64,000 bases of DNA, taken from contig JACQFP010000049.1 of NCBI GenBank assembly GCA_016200005.1, positions 18,341 to 82,340 on the forward strand, given 5' to 3'. The position numbers and the translations under genes are program-made. Origin of the DNA: Verrucomicrobiota bacterium (GTDB taxonomy: Bacteria; Verrucomicrobiota; Verrucomicrobiia; Limisphaerales; PALSA-1396). Shown piece by piece: positions 16,626 through 25,399 of this stretch. Position 1 is the stretch's first letter. Each line of letters opens with the position of its first letter. The notes below the pieces were generated by a model. It was not told the DNA's origin, did no database searches, and worked only from the letters and a program-made list of their open reading frames with translations.

Positions 16626-17507
16626 TCATTCCACGTTTTGCGCCTGTTCCCGGAATTTTTCCAGTTCGGCCTTGAGCACCACGACTTCTCGCGAGATCAA
16701 ACTGTCATTGGCTTTGGCGCCGAGGGTGTTGATTTCGCGGTTCATCTCCTGCGAAAGAAAATCCAGCGTGCGGCCGACCGGCTCCCTGGACTTCAAGCAA
16801 TCCTCAAACTGCTGAAAATGACTTTCCAGTCGCGTGATCTCCTCGGAAACGTCCGAGCGATCCGCGAAGTAAATCACCTCCTTGAGCAGTCGCTCGTCCT
16901 CCAGTCCCGGCACTTCGAGGCCGGCGTTCTTGATCCGCTCGCGCAATTGTTCCTGGTACCGCTTCGCGACCTCGGGCGCCTGTTTGCGCACCCGCGCCAC
17001 CGATTGGCGGATCACCGCCATCCGCGATTTCAAATCGTGCGCCAGATGGGCGCCCTCCCGCTCGCGCATCTTCACCAGTCCCGTCAACGCCTTTTGCGTG
17101 GCCTTTTCCACGGCCGGCCAGAAGTCATCCGCGTCGGTCACCGGCTCGTCCGTTTGCAAGACGCCGGGCGCGCGCGCCAGCAGTTCCAAGGAGACAGGGT
17201 CAGTCAGTTTAAGACTCCTGGCCAGTTTACGAAACTCGCGCGCATACGCCCTGGCCAGGGCCGCGTTCAACCGGACTTTGCCGCCTGCTTTTTCATCTGC
17301 GGAATGAAGCGAAACCCGCACCGTCAACCGGCCGCGCGCAATGCCGCGATTGATTTCATCCCGCAACCGCGACTCCAACGGCTCCAACTCGCGCGGTAAA
17401 TTCACGGAGATATCGCTCTGTCGGCGGTTCACCGAACTGAGTTCCACCGTGATTTTGAAGCCGTCCTGCGCGCACTCGCCGCGTCCGTAGCCAGTCATGG
17501 ATTTCAT
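16626..17507 (-). CDS. yicC: YicC/YloC family endoribonuclease
   Basis: 293 residues from the ATG at 17507, giving the family N terminus MKSMTGYGRGE; earlier starts add an atypical basic extension. The conserved C terminus FLSQEMNREINTLGAKANDSLISREVVVLKAELEKFREQ(A)QN is diagnostic. YicC proteins are ribonucleases implicated in small-RNA turnover in E. coli. The gene heads the yicC-gmk-coaC run. Confidence 0.88.
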   Translation of the reverse strand: MKSMTGYGRGECAQDGFKITVELSSVNRRQSDISVNLPRELEPLESRLRDEINRGIARGRLTVRVSLHSADEKAGGKVRLNAALARAYAREFRKLARSLKLTDPVSLELLARAPGVLQTDEPVTDADDFWPAVEKATQKALTGLVKMREREGAHLAHDLKSRMAVIRQSVARVRKQAPEVAKRYQEQLRERIKNAGLEVPGLEDERLLKEVIYFADRSDVSEEITRLESHFQQFEDCLKSREPVGRTLDFLSQEMNREINTLGAKANDSLISREVVVLKAELEKFREQAQNVE

Positions 17508-17627
17508 GCGTGCGGCGACTATGCGAAAACGTCGCCGCACAAGCGAACTTTTTTTGGACGTTCACCTCCCGATCCAAGAAATCACTTGCACTTGAGGTGT
17601 GCCCTGTCGAATCTCTGACCACTGATT

Positions 17628-20627
17628 ATGAAATCTCCGGCTGTGTGGGTGAATCTATTGATCGGGCCGTCCCTCTTGATGGCCGCCGGCGCAACCAATG
17701 AAGTGTCCGTCAGCCCCAAGGACCTGCCGCGCGTCCCGCCCACCGAAGCGACCAACGCCCTCAGGAATTTCCGGATCAAAGCGGGGTTTCGGCTGGAACT
17801 AGCGGCCGCCGAACCGCTCGTCGTCAGTCCCGTCGCCATGTCCTTCGATGAGAACGGGCGCTTGTTCGTCGTCGAAATGATTGATTACTCCGAGCGCCGG
17901 CCGGAGCAACTCGGGCGCATCCGGCTGCTCGAAGACACGAACGGCGACGGGCGTTTCGACAAGAGCACCGTGTTTGCCGACCATCTTCCCTGGCCGACGG
18001 CGGTGATTTGTTACGATGGCGGCGTGTTCGTCGGCGCCACGCCGGACATTCTTTTTCTGAAAGACACCGACGGCGACGGCGTGGCGGACGTTCGCCGTCA
18101 GGTGTTCACCGGTTTTGCCAGTGACTACGCGCCCTACGAAACCAACAAGCTCAACGTTCAGGCGATGCTCAACAGTTTCAACTGGGGACTCGACAATCGC
18201 ATTCACGGCGCCACGAGCCTGAGCGGCGGCAAGGTCACGTCGGTGGAGAATCCGACCGCGCCCATCGATCTGCGCGGACGCGATTTTTCCTTTGATCCAA
18301 AAACGCTCACGCTGACCGCCGAAGCCGGCGGCGCGCAACACGGACTCAGCTTCGACGACACCGGTCGAAAATTCCTTTGCAGTAACAGCGATCACATTCA
18401 GACGTTGATGTACGATGATCGCTACGCCGCGCGCAATCCGTATTACGCCATGCCCGGTTCGCGCGTCAGCATCGCGGCGGACGGGCCGGCGGCCGAGGTT
18501 TATCGCATCAGTCCCGACGAACCGTGGCGCGTCATCCGCACGAAATGGCGCGTCACCGGGGTGGTGCCCGGCCTCATCGAAGGGGGCGGGCGGCCCTCCG
18601 GTTACTTTACTGCCGCGACCGGCACCACGATTTATCGCGGCAACGCCTGGCCGACGGAATACCTGGGCGACGCATTCATTGCCGACTGCGGCAGCAATCT
18701 GGCGCATCGCAAAAAACTTTACCCAGATGACGTCGGGTTGCTGGCGAAACGTCCGCCGGGCGAAGAGCGAGTGGAGTTCCTGGCCTCGACGGACAACTGG
18801 TTTCGCCCGGTGCAATTCGCCAACGCGCCCGATGGCAGCCTGTATGTCATCGACATGTATCGCGAAGTGATCGAACACCCGTGGTCGCTGCCCGAGCCGC
18901 TCAAGATACATCTCGACCTGAACAGCGGCAATGACCGGGGGCGCATCTACCGCATCGTGCCGTTGAATTTCAAGCAACCCAAACTCCCTCAACTCGGCAA
19001 GGCGACGACCACCCAACTCGTCGCCACGCTCGCGCATCCGAACGGCTGGCATCGCGACACTGCCGCGCGACTGTTGTATGAGCGGCAGGACAAGACCGCG
19101 GTGCCGCTGCTCACGCGGTTGCTCAATGACTCCAAGTTTCCGCTGGGCCGGATGCACGCGCTTCATGCGTTGGACGGTTTGCACGCATTGACCGAAGCGC
19201 ACGTGTTGCGTGGATTGCGAGACGCCGACCCGCGCGTGCGCGAACACGCGGTGCTGCTGTCGGAGAAATTGATTTCCAACAACGGCGTCATCGCCGAAGC
19301 GATTTGGAACCAACTGCGCATGCTGACTGCCGACCCCGCGCTCCGCGTGCGCTATCAACTGGCCTTTACGCTCGGTGAATTCAAACACGCGGGCCGCGTT
19401 GCGGTGCTCGCGCAAGTCCTCCGGAGCGATCTGCCCAGTAAATGGATGCAGGCCGCGGTGATGAGTTCGCTCGCGGAGGGGACAGGAGAAATGTTCGTCA
19501 CGCTGGCGTCAGACCCGGTTCTGCGCAACGCGCCGGTCGGCCAGGAATTTTTGAGTCAGTTGGCAACCGTCGTGGGCGCCAAGAATCAGCCGGAGGAAGT
19601 GAACGCAGTGTTGAATTTCATCGCCGGCCTGAACGAACAGCAGCCGCGCTTTACCTTCACGCGCGCGTTGGGGGACGGACTGCTACGCGGTCACAGTTCG
19701 TTAACCGCGGCGGATCGGCAGGGAAAACTGAAATCCCTTTACTCGGAAGCGGTGGTGGTGGCGGCGAACCTCCGCATTCCTGAGCCTTTGCGGCTGCAAG
19801 CCATCCGACTGCTGGGTTCGACGAGCTACAATGAAGTGGGTGACACGCTGATCCGCCTGCTGGATCCGATTCAATCCCAAGCCGTGCAATCGTCGGCACT
19901 CACCACCCTCACCAGTTTCTCGGACCCCCGAATCGGCCACACTCTGGCGCAGCGCTGGCCCAACCTGACGCCGGCGCTGCGCAATCAGGCGCTCACCGCG
20001 CTGTTGGCCCGGCCGGAACGTGTGCCAGCGCTGCTGACCGCCATTGAGCAGGGAACCATCCGGCCGGCCGATCTTTCGCCAAACCAAACAAAGTTCCTGA
20101 AATCTTATCGCGATCAATCGATTCAAAAACGTGCTGTTAAAATTCTCGCGGAACCACCCACCCGCGCACGCCAGGAAGTGGTGAACAATTTCATGCCGGC
20201 TCTGCAACTGAAGGGAAACGCGGCTGCCGGCAGGGAGATTTTTCTCGCCCGTTGCGCCACGTGTCACCGGTTGGAAGGCGCCGGCTTTGCACTGGGGCCT
20301 GACCTCACCAGCGTCAAATCCAGCGGCAAGGAAACCATGCTCATCAACATCCTGGACCCGAATCGTGAAGTGCTGCCGAATTACATCAGTTATGTCATCG
20401 AAACCAAGACCGGCGACAGTTTGATCGGCTTGATCGCCAACGAAACCGCCACAAGTGTCACGTTGAAGCAGGCCGGCGGTGTCGAGTCCGTGGTGCTGCG
20501 GTCCAACATTCAGTCGATTCAAAGCCAGGGCCAATCGACCATGCCGGAGGGGCTGGAAGCCGGCCTGACCGCGCAGGACCTCGCCAATTTGCTGGAATTC
20601 ATTGCAACGGCCGGACCGTCCAAATAA
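17628..20627 (+). CDS. Giant secreted PVC-type heme-binding dehydrogenase-like protein
   Basis: 999 residues with an N-terminal signal peptide (AVWVNLLIGPSLLMAAG). A beta-propeller-like region follows (FDENGRLFVVEM, LEDTNGDGRFDKSTVFAD, LFLKDTDGDGVADVRR) like soluble glucose/sorbosone dehydrogenase folds. HEAT-like repeats run through the middle (HALDGLHALTEAHVLRGLRD and others). A C-terminal cytochrome c domain has CATCH at 876-880. This architecture is characteristic of Verrucomicrobia and Planctomycetes, often listed as membrane-bound dehydrogenase with a PVC-type heme domain. Probably oxidises a sugar or alcohol in the periplasm and passes electrons to the heme. The substrate is unknown. 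A distant paralogue lies at 53500-57180. Confidence 0.8.
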   Translation: MKSPAVWVNLLIGPSLLMAAGATNEVSVSPKDLPRVPPTEATNALRNFRIKAGFRLELAAAEPLVVSPVAMSFDENGRLFVVEMIDYSERRPEQLGRIRLLEDTNGDGRFDKSTVFADHLPWPTAVICYDGGVFVGATPDILFLKDTDGDGVADVRRQVFTGFASDYAPYETNKLNVQAMLNSFNWGLDNRIHGATSLSGGKVTSVENPTAPIDLRGRDFSFDPKTLTLTAEAGGAQHGLSFDDTGRKFLCSNSDHIQTLMYDDRYAARNPYYAMPGSRVSIAADGPAAEVYRISPDEPWRVIRTKWRVTGVVPGLIEGGGRPSGYFTAATGTTIYRGNAWPTEYLGDAFIADCGSNLAHRKKLYPDDVGLLAKRPPGEERVEFLASTDNWFRPVQFANAPDGSLYVIDMYREVIEHPWSLPEPLKIHLDLNSGNDRGRIYRIVPLNFKQPKLPQLGKATTTQLVATLAHPNGWHRDTAARLLYERQDKTAVPLLTRLLNDSKFPLGRMHALHALDGLHALTEAHVLRGLRDADPRVREHAVLLSEKLISNNGVIAEAIWNQLRMLTADPALRVRYQLAFTLGEFKHAGRVAVLAQVLRSDLPSKWMQAAVMSSLAEGTGEMFVTLASDPVLRNAPVGQEFLSQLATVVGAKNQPEEVNAVLNFIAGLNEQQPRFTFTRALGDGLLRGHSSLTAADRQGKLKSLYSEAVVVAANLRIPEPLRLQAIRLLGSTSYNEVGDTLIRLLDPIQSQAVQSSALTTLTSFSDPRIGHTLAQRWPNLTPALRNQALTALLARPERVPALLTAIEQGTIRPADLSPNQTKFLKSYRDQSIQKRAVKILAEPPTRARQEVVNNFMPALQLKGNAAAGREIFLARCATCHRLEGAGFALGPDLTSVKSSGKETMLINILDPNREVLPNYISYVIETKTGDSLIGLIANETATSVTLKQAGGVESVVLRSNIQSIQSQGQSTMPEGLEAGLTAQDLANLLEFIATAGPSK

Positions 20628-20702
20628 ACGTCCGCCATGGCTCGTTGCGCGGTCTGGAAGTTTTCCATTTCCCAAAGGCACATTCTCCGTCATCCTGCTG
20701 GC

Positions 20703-21203
20703 ATGGGCAAACGACGTGAGGCACGGGAACGCGCCGTGCAATTTCTTTATCAGTACGACCAGAATCCGACCGACGATCTCGATGAGGCCCTCAATCTATT
20801 CTGGGATTCGCAGCGCAAATCGGCGCTCGCGGAGGACAAAGCCGACTCCACCTGGGGGCAACCGGTCGAGTTGGCGCCGCCGACTCCCGAGGAAGCTGCC
20901 CTGCGCCTCTTTGCTGAGCCGTTGATCCGCGGCGCGCTGGAGTATCGCGATGAACTGGACGAGCAGATCAAGAAACACGCGCTGAACTGGGACTTGCACC
21001 GCATCGCCGTGGTGGACCGCAACATCCTCCGCCTCGCCATTTACGAAATGCTGCATCGCGAGGACATCCCGCCCATCGTCAGCATCAACGAGGCGGTGGA
21101 CATCGCCAAAAAATTCTCAACCCCGGACAGCGGCAAATTCGTCAACGGCATTTTGGACAAGATCAAAGGCGAGTTGATGCGTCCGGCGAGGATTGTCAAA
21201 TGA
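20703..21203 (+). CDS. nusB: Transcription antitermination factor NusB
   Basis: 166 residues from the ATG at 20703 (MGKRREARERAVQFLYQYDQ). All-helical NusB fold with C-terminal signatures DRNILRLAIYEMLHREDIPPIVSINEAVDIAKKFS and SGKFVNGILDKI. Acts with NusE in ribosomal RNA antitermination. It has a longer acidic insert in the first third (residues ~20-60) than E. coli NusB. Overlaps the PHP gene start by 4 bases. Confidence 0.9.
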   Translation: MGKRREARERAVQFLYQYDQNPTDDLDEALNLFWDSQRKSALAEDKADSTWGQPVELAPPTPEEAALRLFAEPLIRGALEYRDELDEQIKKHALNWDLHRIAVVDRNILRLAIYEMLHREDIPPIVSINEAVDIAKKFSTPDSGKFVNGILDKIKGELMRPARIVK

Positions 21204-22060
21204 TGTTCGCCGACCTCCATCTGCACACGAATTTTTCCGATGGCACGTACACGCCGGAGGAACTGGCGGTGTATGGCCGGCAGCACGGATTGGCGGCCAT
21301 GTCGTTGACCGACCACGACACCATTGAAGGTTGCGCCCGGATGGCGGCGGCCTGCCACGCCACCGGCATCGAGTTCATTTCGGGCGCCGAATTGACGGCC
21401 GAATTGAACCACATCGAACTTCACCTGCTCGGTTATTGCATCGACATTCACAATTCCAAATTGCTGACCGAAATTGCCCATTTCCAAATCGTCCGGCAAA
21501 ACCGCATCCGCGAAATGGTGGCTCGGCTGAATCAACTCAACATTCCGTTGCAGGCGGATGCCGTGTTTGCGCTGGCCAATTGTAAAGCGCCGGGCCGGCC
21601 GCATGTCGCCCGCGCGCTGGTGCAGGCCGGGCTTTGCCCCAGCCTCGACGAAGCCTTCAACCGTTTTTTGAAAAAGGGCCGGCCCGCGTGGGTGCCCAAG
21701 TTCAAAATCTCCGCGTTGGACGCCATTACCCTGATTCACCAGGCGGGCGGCGTGGCGGTGCTGGCGCATCCGGGTTTGAACCGCTCGGACGACATCATTC
21801 CCGATCTCGTTGCGGCGGGCTTGGACGGCCTCGAATGTTTTCACAGCAGACATTCCACCACCACAGCGGAACATTACCTGATGTTGGCCGACGAACATCA
21901 CCTCCTGGTCACCGGCGGTTCGGATTGTCACGGCATGAACAAAGGCAAACCGCTCATCGGCACGATCAAACTGCCTTACGAACATGTCGAAAAGCTCAAG
22001 ACCACCGCGGCCTCAAGGCGCCATCACGAGCAACTGGCACTCGTAAATCGTAAATCGTAA
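21200..22060 (+). CDS. PHP domain phosphoesterase (RNase AM / YciV-like)
   Basis: 286 residues. PHP metal-site motifs: DLHLHTNFSDGTYTPEEL at the N terminus, SLTDHDTIEGC, ISGAELTAE, AVLAHPGLNRSDD, and GGSDCHGMNKGKP near the C terminus. These match the YciV/TrpH family; E. coli YciV (RNase AM) is a 5'-3' exonuclease maturing rRNA 5' ends, which fits its place after nusB. Its stop codon lies inside a heptad array, so the last residues (LVNRKS) are repeat-encoded. Confidence 0.8.
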   Translation: MMFADLHLHTNFSDGTYTPEELAVYGRQHGLAAMSLTDHDTIEGCARMAAACHATGIEFISGAELTAELNHIELHLLGYCIDIHNSKLLTEIAHFQIVRQNRIREMVARLNQLNIPLQADAVFALANCKAPGRPHVARALVQAGLCPSLDEAFNRFLKKGRPAWVPKFKISALDAITLIHQAGGVAVLAHPGLNRSDDIIPDLVAAGLDGLECFHSRHSTTTAEHYLMLADEHHLLVTGGSDCHGMNKGKPLIGTIKLPYEHVEKLKTTAASRRHHEQLALVNRKS

Positions 22061-22070
22061 ATCGCAAATC
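22041..22070. repeat. Heptad array TCGTAAA x3 + TCGCAAA
   Basis: Three exact TCGTAAA units and one TCGCAAA, phased at seven bases, ending six bases before the ftsY start. The stop codon of the PHP gene (22058-22060) falls inside the third unit. Confidence 0.9.
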
Positions 22071-22075
22071 CCCGC

Positions 22076-22987
22076 ATGGGCCTCTTCTCCAAGTTCAAAG
22101 CCGGTCTCGCCAGGACCCATGGCAAACTGGCGCACGAAATCAAACGCATCGTCACGCGCTCGCCCAAACTTACCAGCGAATCGCTTGAAGAACTCGAACA
22201 CGCTCTCATCGCTGCCGACCTCGGCATGGCCGTCACGCAACAGATCATCGCCGCCGTCAAGCAAGCCTACGAATCCCAGGGCACGACCGGCCACGACGTG
22301 TTCGCCATCGCGCGCGCGGAAGTGGAAAGGAATTTGTCCTCGAACAAACCCGATCTGCTGAAAGCTCCCAGCGGCCCGACCGTCGTCTCCATCGTCGGCG
22401 TCAACGGCACGGGTAAGACCACGACCTCCGCCAAGCTTGCACACTACATCCAGTCGCAGAAAAAGACCGCTCTGCTCGCCGCGTGCGACACCTTCCGCGC
22501 CGCCGCCATTGAGCAACTCAAACTCTGGGGCGCGCGCCTCAAAGTCGAAGTCATCGCCAGTGCGTATGGCGCGGACGCCGCGTCCGTGGCGCACGACGCC
22601 GTCACCGCCGCGCAGGCGCGCAAGGCCGATTACCTCTTCATTGACACTGCGGGCCGCCTGCACACCAAGCACAACCTCATGCAGGAACTGCTCAAGCTCC
22701 ATCGCGTCATCGGCAAGCAACTGCCCGGCGCGCCGCACGAAGTCCTGCTCGTGCTCGACGGCAGCACCGGCATGAACGCGCTGAACCAGGCGCGCGAATT
22801 CAACAAAGCCGTCCCGCTCACCGGCCTCATCGTGACCAAGCTCGACGGCACGAGCAAAGGCGGCATGGTGGTGGCGATCCAGAAGGAACTCGGCCTGCCC
22901 ATCAAATTCATCGGCCTCGGCGAGCAACCGGACGATTTGCAACCCTTCGACGCGAAACAATTCGCGCAGGCGTTGTTTGAGGAATAA
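22076..22987 (+). CDS. ftsY: Signal recognition particle receptor FtsY
   Basis: 303 residues. SRP GTPase with an N domain (residues 1-~95), P-loop GVNGTGKT at 108-115, CDTFRAAAIEQL, DTAGRLHTKHNLMQEL, TKLDGTSKGG and the C-terminal FIGLGEQPDDLQPFD. Docks SRP-ribosome complexes at the membrane. It lacks the long acidic A domain of E. coli FtsY. Its last 24 codons have a diverged second copy at 23601-23675, beyond the Uma2 gene. Confidence 0.95.
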   Translation: MGLFSKFKAGLARTHGKLAHEIKRIVTRSPKLTSESLEELEHALIAADLGMAVTQQIIAAVKQAYESQGTTGHDVFAIARAEVERNLSSNKPDLLKAPSGPTVVSIVGVNGTGKTTTSAKLAHYIQSQKKTALLAACDTFRAAAIEQLKLWGARLKVEVIASAYGADAASVAHDAVTAAQARKADYLFIDTAGRLHTKHNLMQELLKLHRVIGKQLPGAPHEVLLVLDGSTGMNALNQAREFNKAVPLTGLIVTKLDGTSKGGMVVAIQKELGLPIKFIGLGEQPDDLQPFDAKQFAQALFEE

Positions 22988-23028
22988 AAGCTCTTTCGCT
23001 GACGCCTAATTTCGGTTACTTTGCCACC

Positions 23029-23583
23029 ATGAACGCAGTCCTTGAAAACCCGGATAAAGTCTGGACGTATGAGGACTATTTGAGCCTCGACGATGGCGTC
23101 TATTTTGAAATCATCAACGGCAAGGCCCTTATGTCTCCCTCACCCGAACTTTTCCACCAACGCTGGGCGCGCAAAATCTTTCTGGCTGTGGAACGCCATG
23201 TCGAAGCTCGGAAGCTGGGCGAAGTTTTTTTTGCGCCGATTGATGTGGTTCTGGATGAGAAGAACGTCGTTCAGCCCGACCTCATTTTTATCTCCAACGC
23301 CAACGCCCGCATTTTGGAACGTCGCGGTGTCATGGGCGCGCCCGATCTGGTAGTGGAAATCATTTCTCCGACAAGCCTGCGCCGCGATCGTTATGACAAA
23401 CGCGAACTCTATGCCCGCTTCAGCGTGAAGGAGTTCTGGCTGGCCGATGTCGCCAACCGATCCATCGAAATCCTTTCGCTTCAGAAGAGCGGCTACCAAT
23501 TGCTCTCTGGCGCCACGAATGAAGGGAAAATCCGCTCCGAAGTTTTTCCCGGATTTGAACTCGACCTCGCATCGTTGGTTTGA
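23029..23583 (+). CDS. Uma2 family endonuclease (DUF820)
   Basis: 184 residues. Restriction-endonuclease-like PD-(D/E)xK fold of the Uma2 family: YEDYLSLDDGVYFEIINGKALMSPSP, then DVVLDEKNVVQPDLIFISN and GAPDLVVEIISPTSLRRDRYDKRELYARFSVKEFWLAD. These genes are often amplified and mobile in cyanobacteria, Planctomycetes and Verrucomicrobia; their biological role is not established. The gene lies between ftsY and a detached second ftsY 3' end, which marks it as an insertion. Confidence 0.85.
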   Translation: MNAVLENPDKVWTYEDYLSLDDGVYFEIINGKALMSPSPELFHQRWARKIFLAVERHVEARKLGEVFFAPIDVVLDEKNVVQPDLIFISNANARILERRGVMGAPDLVVEIISPTSLRRDRYDKRELYARFSVKEFWLADVANRSIEILSLQKSGYQLLSGATNEGKIRSEVFPGFELDLASLV

Positions 23584-23600
23584 ACCATGCTCAGCAGCGC

Positions 23601-23675
23601 GGGCTCGGCGAGCAACCGGACGATTTGCAGCCTTTCGGCGCGAAACGGTTTGTGGAGACGGTGTTCGAGGAATAA
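23601..23675 (+). pseudogene. Detached second ftsY 3' end
   Basis: Encodes GLGEQPDDLQPFGAKRFVETVFEE-stop in-frame register with the real FtsY tail. It matches 22913-22987 at 63 of 75 bases, including the stop. About a third of the 12 differences are silent and similarity stops abruptly upstream of 23601. The spread of silent and conservative changes suggests a tail from a related ftsY allele, not a fresh local duplication. It begins only 17 bases after the Uma2 stop. Confidence 0.85.
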
Positions 23676-23690
23676 ACTGAAAACAGATAT

Positions 23691-24155
23691 ATGTCCTGCA
23701 TGTTCACAGTTTGTGGAACGAAGTTTGATCCAGACGCATTTCTCAAGCGTTCCAAGCTCAAACCCCATGTTGTTTGGCATAAGGGCGAGCCGGTGTTTCC
23801 GAGAACCAAACCGAAGGGAAGGAAGCTTCCCGCTTCGGGAATCAAATATGAAGCAAGCCGCAAAGGTTTTGGCAATCTGACGGGACAGATCAAAGATGCG
23901 TTGCACTTTCTGCAAAAGTGGCACCGCGAGGTATTGAAGCTCGCTCGTTATCCGGGGGTCGAGGAGGCTTACCTGGACTTCGGAATTTGGAGGCGGGACG
24001 TGGTGGGTCAGGTTGATAGTTTTCCACCCGAACTCGTTCAATCTGCTGGACGCGCTGGTGTCGGCATTGTCCTTTCTGTTTATGCCGTTTCGCCACCTCG
24101 AGGTTTGAAGCGCATCTTCAAATCGAAAGTCTGGAGTAAGAACCAAAAGCGATGA
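23691..24155 (+). CDS. Hypothetical protein, DUF4279-like
   Basis: 154 residues (or 151 from the second Met). The pattern FTVCGTKFDPDAFLKRSKLKP, a central KYEASRKGFGNLTGQIKDALHFLQKWHREVLKL and a closing hydrophobic VGIVLSVY resemble DUF4279 proteins, a family without assigned function that often occurs in accessory DNA. It lies between the ftsY tail remnant and the ribD head remnant, more A+T-rich than its neighbours. Family assignment is from general pattern only. Confidence 0.5.
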   Translation: MSCMFTVCGTKFDPDAFLKRSKLKPHVVWHKGEPVFPRTKPKGRKLPASGIKYEASRKGFGNLTGQIKDALHFLQKWHREVLKLARYPGVEEAYLDFGIWRRDVVGQVDSFPPELVQSAGRAGVGIVLSVYAVSPPRGLKRIFKSKVWSKNQKR

Positions 24156-24301
24156 CGCATTACGAATGTAATCCGCGTTTACAGAAGTTGATCCGCGGTT
24201 GATTCTCATTCTGGCCGGCAGCCCTTTCCGTTTGGGCCTCTCCACCCGCCATCGTCTTTTGGCTTTGGCGTGACACGCGTCAGCGGCTACGATACGTGGC
24301 G
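24156..24301. other. Spacer without a gene in the accessory island
   Basis: 146 bases between the DUF4279-like gene and the ribD head remnant. I see no gene, RNA or clear repeat in it. Confidence 0.5.
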
Positions 24302-24439
24302 ATGTCTGACGCCCAATTCATGCGCCTCGCTCTCCGGCTCGCTCGGCGCGGTTACGGCACGACTACGCCGAATCCGGTGGTGGGTGCCCCTTTCGCGGTT
24401 TCTTTCACGCTCGTAACCAATTCATTTTCTGGCTATTGA
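24302..24439 (+). pseudogene. Truncated second ribD 5' end
   Basis: Opens with ATG and reads MSDAQFMRLALRLARRGYG, TTTPNPVVGA, then unrelated residues to a stop at 24437-24439. Bases 24317-24388 match the real ribD at 25441-25512 at 64 of 72 positions, mostly silent differences, and similarity ends sharply after the VVGA codons. The first five codons differ from those of the functional gene. It is a severed head of a related ribD allele, about 1.1 kb upstream of the intact gene. Confidence 0.85.
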
Positions 24440-24531
24440 CCCGCGCCCATGAAAATTCGGTGGACGCCGCCGGATTCTCCTGACAACTCCGAAGGATTGC
24501 ATTACGTCGCTTGCTCCTTTAGTTTCACGCC

Positions 24532-24765
24532 ATGAAACAGGTCGAGCTGAAAGCGGACACAGCCTGGCGTAAATCGCGCCTGGCCGCGCGCCTGCTCATC
24601 CGCAAGGAATCCCGCCCGCTCCGCCCACGCGAGCAAGCACTGGCACGCCAACTCAGTCAGGATTTCGAAGTGACCAACCGGCTCATTCAACAGGCGCTTT
24701 ATTTCCTGGGCATCGGCCCGCGCAAACATGCCTTCGATCAAAAATTGGTGGGCAGGCGAAATTGA
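24532..24765 (+). CDS. Hypothetical helical protein, possible antitoxin-like partner
   Basis: 77 residues, charged and predicted mostly helical (WRKSRLAARLLIRKESRPLRPREQALARQLSQDFEVTNRLIQQALYFLG). It overlaps the next gene by 38 bases in another frame. The layout of a small basic protein followed by a nucleotidyltransferase-like protein resembles two-gene toxin-antitoxin modules of the MenAT/AbiE kind. No recognised domain, so the role is inference from context. Confidence 0.45.
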   Translation: MKQVELKADTAWRKSRLAARLLIRKESRPLRPREQALARQLSQDFEVTNRLIQQALYFLGIGPRKHAFDQKLVGRRN

Positions 24766-25399
24766 CTGGGCCACGCCGGCGGGACAGTTACTCCAGAAAT
24801 TTCTGGTCGCGCTGCCCACGAATCGGCCATTTCATTTCACCATCTATGGTTCGGCGCCGCTGCAACTCACCGTGGATCGCCAGTTGTTGAGCGGCGATGT
24901 GGATTTGTTTTCCGACGACGATGAGGATTTGTCGGCCTTCATCGCGGCAGCCAAACTGGATAAGACGCAAGGCGGTTTTTACCTCGAACCGGGTTTCGAA
25001 CTGAGCTTCCGCACCAGCCCGCGCTGGCGTCAGCGCGCGGCCAAGGTTCAACGCGGAAACGTAACCCTTACCATTCCCCACCCGTTGGACATTCTCATCG
25101 GCAAACTGGATCGCCTCGACGCCAAGGATCTGAAAGCGTTCGAGCGAGTCGTCCAACTCACAGGGCATCCCACGGCGGACGAATTCAAACGCGAACTCCA
25201 GAATGCGCTGGATTTGTTCCGTCCCGCCTTTGACGAGGATTCGCCAAATCGTTACCCGGAAAACACACGGCGGCTGTGGCGCGAAATCTTCCATGCCGAG
25301 ATTGATGTCCGACGCGATATCATTGAGCCGGCCAACGCGCGGAGAAAACAAGGCTACGGCGAACTGCCGCCGGATTACAAAAAGGTTCTTGGCCAATGA
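24728..25399 (+). CDS. Nucleotidyltransferase-like protein (DUF6036/AbiEii-like)
   Basis: 223 residues. The FTIYGSAPLQLTVDRQLLSGDVDLFSDDDEDL stretch (about residues 37-69) has the G-S...D-x-D pattern of DNA polymerase beta-type nucleotidyltransferases. It is followed by HPLDILIGKLDRLDAKDLKAFERVV, which in AbiEii/DUF6036 proteins is a conserved second half. Such proteins are often toxins of toxin-antitoxin or abortive-infection pairs. Its stop overlaps the ribD start (ATGA at 25396-25399), so this accessory gene is precisely coupled to a riboflavin gene. Confidence 0.6.
   Translation: MPSIKNWWAGEIDWATPAGQLLQKFLVALPTNRPFHFTIYGSAPLQLTVDRQLLSGDVDLFSDDDEDLSAFIAAAKLDKTQGGFYLEPGFELSFRTSPRWRQRAAKVQRGNVTLTIPHPLDILIGKLDRLDAKDLKAFERVVQLTGHPTADEFKRELQNALDLFRPAFDEDSPNRYPENTRRLWREIFHAEIDVRRDIIEPANARRKQGYGELPPDYKKVLGQ

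Noticed and set aside
17799..19415. 538-codon open frame on the minus strand
   Set aside because: Antisense to the first giant heme protein; Arg/His-rich and motif-free.
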